A stretch of 64,000 nt of DNA, from assembly GCF_018502485.1 (NCBI RefSeq), contig NZ_CP075546.1; one strand, given 5' to 3'. A program made the position numbers and the translations under genes. The notes under the pieces are model-generated. The model made no database searches. It had not been told where the DNA came from and was given only the letters and a program-made list of their open reading frames with translations. This DNA is from Methanospirillum purgamenti. GTDB lineage: Archaea; Halobacteriota; Methanomicrobia; Methanomicrobiales; Methanospirillaceae. Below, piece by piece: positions 63,349 to 64,000 of this stretch. Within the stretch, counting starts at the first letter, position 1. Each line of letters starts with the position of its first letter.

Positions 63349-64000
63349 TTAATTAAGTTTTTGAAATATTTTTAGCATTGGTTTATAGGGTTTAAACAGA
63401 TGCTCAACATCTTTTGACATGTATTCTGACATGCCCATGATATAATAGCCATTATTGCCCAAACTTTCATGAACCAATTTTACGAGGTCTTTCTTTTGTT
63501 GTTCATTGAAGTATATTGTTACATTCCGACATGATACTACATCGAACATCCGTGCAACCGGCACACCTTTCATGAGATCATGTGATTGAAACCTGACCAT
63601 GTTTCGAATGTGATCTTTAATTCTAAATTTTCCATCTTCAGTTTTTTCAAAATGTCTGGATATTTGAGTTTCACTTAAATTTTCCAAGGCATTTTTTTCA
63701 TAAATCCCATTTCTTGCTTTTTTCAGGATCTCTTCATCAATATCGGTTGCTGTGATTACGTTGTTTAAAATTACTCCAGGTTTATTGAGTTCATGAAGAA
63801 GAATCGCATATGTATATGGCTCTTCACCTGATGAGCATCCGGCACTCCAGATTTTAATTGTTCTTTTTTCCTGAATAATTGAAGGAAATAATTCTTTTCC
63901 TATCAGATTGAAAACATCTGGATCACGAAGGAATTTTGTGACATTTATGGTCAGAGCATTCCGAAGTTTTTCTTCCTCTTCAGGATGAGTTTTCAGGAAT
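63349..64000 (-). CDS. CheR-family methyltransferase, truncated at window edge
   Basis: The frame is open to the last base, so the true start is beyond 64000. The visible ~217 residues include the conserved LTINVTKFLRD region, the SAM-binding IKIWSAGCSSGEEPYTYAILL and the C-terminal VSCRNVTIYFNEQQKKDLV with GYYIMGMSEYM. It differs from the TPR-CheR at 20616-22133 by lacking a TPR tail, so it is a second, unlike enzyme. It may belong to a chemosensory cluster further right. Confidence 0.88.
   Translation of the reverse strand, partial: FLKTHPEEEEKLRNALTINVTKFLRDPDVFNLIGKELFPSIIQEKRTIKIWSAGCSSGEEPYTYAILLHELNKPGVILNNVITATDIDEEILKKARNGIYEKNALENLSETQISRHFEKTEDGKFRIKDHIRNMVRFQSHDLMKGVPVARMFDVVSCRNVTIYFNEQQKKDLVKLVHESLGNNGYYIMGMSEYMSKDVEHLFKPYKPMLKIFQKLN

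Overview
The window is a gene-dense, A+T-rich piece of an archaeal chromosome, most likely from a hydrogen/formate-using methanogen close to Methanospirillum (order Methanomicrobiales). The archaeal assignment rests on TBP, RFC small subunit, MCM, thermosome, membrane LonB, Nob1, a GfcR-type regulator and TATA-box promoters. The methanogen assignment rests on two methanofuran biosynthesis genes (mfnD, mfnF). The genus is an inference from gene content and protein style, not a database result.

Layout. 1-5.3 kb: an exported thioredoxin/CcdA-like pair (-), then ACT-domain protein, Sua5/YrdC, a nucleotidyltransferase, a Cas4-like protein with a degraded nuclease motif (-) and a DUF3467 protein. 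5.3-9.5 kb: ADP-forming acyl/acetyl-CoA synthetase and AMP-forming acetyl-CoA synthetase, divergently transcribed. 9.5-15 kb: tbp, rpiA and surE (-), mfnD-mfnF plus a small zinc-ribbon membrane protein, an unrecognised protein and tRNA-Thr(CGU). 15-19 kb: two large TPR proteins, one exported and one cytoplasmic.

19-33.6 kb is the most distinctive region. A co-directional, mostly overlapping run starts with rfcS and continues cheW, cheR-TPR, cheW, poly-HAMP mcp, cheA-REC, cheB and two REC-histidine kinases, with mcm next after a 60 bp gap. The component set and domain architectures match the bacterial Wsp-type ('alternative cellular function') chemosensory pathway. The diguanylate-cyclase output (WspR) is absent; two paralogous REC-kinases sit in its place. 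No archaellum gene, CheY, CheC or CheD lies in the window. A second, unrelated CheR is cut by the right edge.

33.6-48.4 kb: two exported Ig-like proteins around a nitrilase and CopA; an aroD-pmbA-tldD-lonB operon (-); prs-nob1-gfcR; thermosome; a small HTH-like protein (-). 48.4-48.8 kb holds a GC-richer, foldable stretch that may be an unassigned RNA, and tRNA-Ser(CGA). 48.8-64 kb: a 13-PKD-domain secreted protein, CorA, an amino-acid permease, a parallel beta-helix protein with dockerin-like C-terminus, bacteriohemerythrin, an XPD/Rad3-like helicase coupled to an alkyltransferase-like protein, a MobA-like protein, a lipoprotein, a small membrane protein and the truncated CheR.

Genes are packed tightly. 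Stops of convergent pairs touch or overlap (for example 53063/53064 and 61754/61757) and same-strand neighbours often overlap by 1-20 bases. No CRISPR array, insertion sequence, integrase or rRNA was seen.
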